Origin: Cornus controversa
Lineage: Eukaryota; Streptophyta; Magnoliopsida; Cornales; Cornaceae
Length of the DNA: 64,000 nt
Reading direction: 5' to 3'
Assembly: GCA_026545225.1 (NCBI GenBank)
Contig: CM048845.1
Location: 92,382,533-92,446,532, forward strand
The notes below the pieces were generated by a model. The model was not told the DNA's origin, searched no databases, and saw only the letters and a program-made list of their open reading frames with translations. The translations under genes were made by a program, and so were the position numbers. This document shows, in pieces, positions 59,882 through 64,000 of this stretch. Position 1 is the first letter of the stretch; each line of letters begins with the position of its first letter.

Positions 59882-60846
59882 GCATCGTCATTATCATGAT
59901 GCTATGAACTCTAATATATATATATATTAAGGGCATCATATTTGAAGTTGACATAATCATCAACATTCTTTTGGTGGACGCGAATTCTCTTATATTATTT
60001 TTTCTTATTCTGCATCACCCATTATCATGATTCTATGAACTTTGATATATATATATATATAGTGACGGACTCGGGAATTTTTGTGAGGGGCAACCTTTTA
60101 ACACTAAATGTTTTTTTTAAGCCATTGTAATAATTCTATTGAATAAATTTATCATTGTTCATTGATAATTTTTACTTTATTATTAAAAATTTTCAAAAAA
60201 AATATTTACTTCATTATTTTTTAATTTATCTATTAAAAATTAAATGAATTTATTAATTTAAATTGTTTTTATAAATATAGAGAGAGAGGACAAAGACTCA
60301 AAGAGAGAGGGTAAAAAAGAGAGAGAAATAGATTGGATAGAGAGAGGGGACAGAGAGAAAGAAAGGGAAAAAGAGAGAGAGGGGACGAAGAGAGAGAAAG
60401 AGAGGGAGAGAGAGAGAGAGAGAGAGAAAGATTAAAAAAAAAAATTAGGGGGGTCTAATGGATTTTTTTTTGTAATTTTAGGGAGGCAAGGGGTTATATA
60501 TAAGTATATAATTTAAAAAATAAGGTATATAAAAGAGGGAAAAAAATTTTGATTGGGGGCAAATGCCCCCACTGGACCCAACGTGGGTCAGTCCCTGTAA
60601 TATATATATATATATATATATATATTTTACATGCAACATATTTGGGGTTGACATAATCATCATCGTTCTTCTTGTCTATGCGAATTCTCTTATATTATTT
60701 TTTTTTATTCTGCATCGCCATTATCATGATGCTATGAACTCTAATATATATATATATATATATATATATTATGGGCAACATATTTGGGGTTGACATAATT
60801 ATCATCATTCTTCTTGTCGATGCGAATTTTCTTGTATTATTATTTT
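59882..60846. repeat. Three tandem copies of a ~125-bp unit, the middle one split by an insertion
   Basis: The unit reads GCATCGTCATTATCATGATG, CTATGAACTCTAATATATAT, a TA run, then GGGGTTGACATAATCATCAT and GCGAATTCTCTTATATTATT. Copy 1 is 59882-60009. Copy 2 is 60010-60060 continued at 60599-60708. Copy 3 is 60709-60846. The break in copy 2 lies exactly in its TA run. Confidence 0.85.
60062..60597. mobile_element. Nonautonomous transposon inserted into the tandem repeat
   Basis: Begins GTGACGGACTCGGGAATTTT and ends GTGGGTCAGTCCCTG, with GTGAGGGGCAACC near the left and GGGGGCAAATGCCCCC near the right end. This resembles plant elements with GGGGCGGACCC-type termini. The interior has a GA-rich simple-sequence block (about 60282-60430). 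TA-rich flanks hide any target duplication. Confidence 0.6.
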
Positions 60847-62749
60847 TTATTGTATTTGTTGAATTTAATATGATTTGGTTCACCTCTTTGTAACATACCT
60901 TTTGACAAACAAAATTTTCTCATTATAGTTGTATATGACCAAGTAACCTTACCACCTATTTCTCGAATTTTATCGATTAATAGACTATACATGAATGTAT
61001 TGTTCTTGGTATTTTTTTTTTCAACTCTCAGCACTCTTAATAAGTGTTTTGTTATGAGAGTGTTTTAAATATAATTAAAAATACTTTTGAAAAATCTATT
61101 TATAGCTATTGTCAAAAAAAATTAAAACAGAAACTTAAAAACATGTTTGACATGAACTTATTTGAGTGATTTGTTTTAAAATATTTATATTATTATATAC
61201 AATAAAAATTTATTATAATTTACAAATTAATATTATTTGCCAATATTTAGACACAATTTGTAAAAATAAATTATGTTTTTTTTATACAACACTCGTTGAT
61301 TTAAAAATTAGCATACTACAATTCATGTTATTCCCATAAATCAACCCTACACACATTAGTAAATACGACGAACATTCTTGTTATACATCTGCTTTATTCT
61401 TACCCACGTTCCAAACAATAATGCCACAACAATCTACACTAGAGAGATTTAAGGTAGTTCAAACTTGAAGGTATAAAAAAAATTATTCACTAAAATATTG
61501 TCATGAATATTATCATGAAGGGAAAAAATAAATTTATTGTATATCGTATAAATGTTCTCCATTGTACACGTTTCAGATTGAAATGAACTTGAATAATAAA
61601 TCATAGCTACAAGATAGCAACAATAAATGAAGCTCCAGAATTATGAAGCCACTCATTCTTCACTTATGGTAATCACTCTAGCTCCAGCATAAATCAGAAG
61701 GGTTTTAGAGAGTTTTAATTGCCTACCTGAAATATAAATTATTCATGTATTTATAGTAGTCAGATGGAAACGTGTTCTAGTTGGAGACTAGCTTTTCAAT
61801 GTCCAGGGAAATAGAAAAATTCTGGTCAAAGCATACTTCTTATCCACATAAATTTAATCTCAACTTCCACGTCATTCGTTTTATAATTGGAGTCAAATAC
61901 TCTATCGAGCTCTTTTGTGAAAATTAAATAGAGACTTACCAAATGTGTATATGGAGAAAGTGTCGTTTGGTTTCTGGGAAAATAAAGAACCTTATTTATA
62001 ATAGTTCCAATTCTTGTTACTTTCATTTGAATTTTCTATCCAAGTCTCACTACCCTTCAAGTTTGGTAATTTTTCTTCTATAAAGACTTTAGACTGTCAG
62101 GAGAATCATCAATCCATGGGGCATTAAGGTGCTCGTGTTTATGTGAGTTTAGATTTTCAGGAGCTCAGATTCAATGATATTCTTGCCTGGAAGTATGTTG
62201 TTATTCTAGAGAAGTTAGCGTGCGTATAGGAAACATCCAACAGGCAACGAGCAACTATCTGATATCAACTTGGGATGAGGTTTACCACCCATTGGACACG
62301 AAGACACCAAATGCAGGTTGGTCTTTCTTTCAAAGGAAATACATTGAATATTCTTAATTACATTTTTCAGTGAATGTTCTTTTATGTTTTATGTTCAAAT
62401 TAAAGGATGTCACTGACTCCATCAAGTTCTATTCATTTTTTCAATTTAACTTGATGATTTAATAAAATATTACTATAATAAGTCAACGTTGATTGATTAC
62501 AACAAAGTGTTTGAACCCCCATTTCTCCGATGTGTATCTAAAAATCAAATTCCACTTGCTAATCATATTTGAAAATTATAGAATTAAACCTAAAGATGCA
62601 GCATGTATTGTGTAATAAAGGATGGTGAGGTGCTTTAAATTTACTTGTTCGTTTGCTTAATTTTCTAAATTAATTAAATTTTAAGTCTAATTAAAATTAA
62701 AGCAATTTTACAAAGGAAGTAAATAAAATAAAGTGCACCAGATATATGC
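60847..62749. other. Intergenic, nothing recognised
   Basis: AT-rich with short unconvincing ORFs (for example 61826-62026 minus). 62100-62330 is less AT-rich, but no exon or domain could be identified. Confidence 0.5.
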
Positions 62750-63620
62750 AAAAAACCCAGATCGAAAAAAAAATCACGAGTGAGGCTTGTAGTTCTGGAG
62801 AACCAAATCTACTGTCTCGAAACAAAGTACAACCGATTATGTCCCAAACTCACATCCACTCCACTCTGACAAGAATTTGATACGAAACACGTCAGACTTA
62901 CTCTTGCAACTCCCTCGTCCAATTGCTGCAGACTCCCGGCTATCGCCACAATTCTTTCATAAGGATAATTGGAAGAACATGAACACTTGACAAGTATTTT
63001 GTCCCATTTGTTGTGCGATCTCCCCTCCTTCCTTACCAGCGAACAGTTGTAACCAAACGATCCAGTGACTTGATCAATAAGAAATCTCCGAAACAGTCTT
63101 TGAACGATTGATCAAATAAAGAGAGAGACACCACCTAAATCACTCATAGTGTATATGTGTGTGTGAACTCTTAAAGAAATATAAACAAAGAATTAAAGAT
63201 GAATTCTCTGCTCTAAAAATATCTCTATATTTTCTCTCTCTAAAAATAAAATTTTTTGATGTGTATTGAAAGCTTAATGAGAGAGAAGACATATGGGTTT
63301 TTGTAAAGGTTATAAATCCTAATTTTCTTGAAAAACAAGTTAAAAATTAATTGAAAATAGGTCCCAACATTTAAGAAAATTTCAGAGTCAAAACCTGGTC
63401 AAAACATGAAACTGCAGAGCTAAAATTTGCCACCAGAGAGCATGAACCGGTCCAACCCATTCTTAGATCAGTCCAAGGCTTTGCCTTGCACAAATTGAAG
63501 TCCCAATACTTTATGGACCAGTCCAGCTAGCTAACTAGTCCAACCTTGAAATATCTGCAATTTTGCCCAAAAATTATAATTTTTAAGGTCGGAACCTCCC
63601 AGTTTGAAATATACGTGTTT
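62750..63620 (-). other. Possible LTR or retroelement leader, minus strand
   Basis: On the minus strand a CT-rich leader (TCTTCTCTCTCATTAAGC) is followed by AGAGAGAAAATATAGAGATA and a non-coding, less AT-rich stretch (GGTAAGGAAGGAGGGGAGAT). This is the style of Copia-type LTR U3-R-U5 regions. No second copy, primer site or coding domain is in view. 63621-64000 shows nothing. Confidence 0.25.
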
Positions 63621-64000
63621 TCACCACTTCACGTGTACTACATAACTCTTATACTTGATCAACGATATCCATATGTAATTGAAACCATCTGAAAAATTTA
63701 AACAATCAATTCTTTGTTCAATACATTAATGCCTTATTCTGAAATTTCAAGCTTCACACCTTTGAAGATCATTTGCATGTTTGGGGTAGAACTTCATGCT
63801 TCCACTCTATCTTCAATTACATGATCAATTACAAGAATATAATTGAAAGATTATAACTCGATTATATGAAGTTTTGACACCTAAGATTGCTAATTACAAA
63901 AATATGTCACATAATTTTCTTGTAATATACGATAGGATGCATAGTTTGTTTGACTCAATTGATGTGAATGGAGGATGATATCATCATGATGTCATTATAG

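Overview
The window reads as nuclear DNA of a flowering plant, most likely a eudicot. It is strongly AT-rich, has spliced genes with GT-AG introns, many TA and GA microsatellites, and several plant transposon classes (Helitrons, Stowaway/Tourist/Mutator-type MITEs, a Tat-type Ty3/gypsy retrotransposon). I could not narrow it to family or genus.

Only four protein-coding genes look functional, together under 10 percent of the window. (1) RBX1, the RING-H2 subunit of cullin-RING ubiquitin ligases, five coding exons at 11269-13547 (+). (2) A complete intronless subtilisin-like protease, closest to SBT1.4, at 14682-17027 (-), tail to tail with RBX1. (3) A small Cys-rich DUF1677-type protein at 41126-41641 (-), with a probable intron in its 5' UTR. 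(4) An EXO70 exocyst subunit at 57339-58970 (-) that seems to have lost its N-terminal part behind in-frame stop codons. A fifth, small plant-specific gene at 1659-1986 (-) is broken by an apparent one-base frameshift in an A5/T5 run.

The rest is mostly mobile DNA. Two related Helitrons carrying replication-protein-A (RPA1-like) gene remnants lie in opposite orientation (3539-6491 + and 17604-21558 -). They bracket the RBX1/SBT pair, and the right-hand copy still shows textbook A|TC...CTAG|T ends and a 3' hairpin. The left-hand copy lies between inverted arms of an older element (3274-6902). A 9.1-kb decayed Tat-lineage Ty3/gypsy element fills 22179-31296. It has both LTRs, a tRNA-Asp-like primer site, gag, pol with two RNase H regions, an 83-bp tandem array made of two related half-units, and an antisense spliced coiled-coil ORF. 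Right of it is a ~200-bp-arm near-perfect hairpin (31722-32177).

From 32 kb to 57 kb and from 59 kb to the end I find almost no genes except the DUF1677 protein. That DNA holds MITEs with recognisable target duplications (55929-56141, 53062-53477, 52225-52892), two inverted copies of another repeat family, microsatellites and short tandem duplications. The genes do not form a pathway: they are unrelated housekeeping, secretory or trafficking genes embedded in repeats. I did not find a convincing new multi-gene system. The most interesting points are the truncated EXO70, the frameshifted small gene, the Helitron pair, the antisense spliced gene with its nested-repeat array inside the retrotransposon, and the long hairpin.
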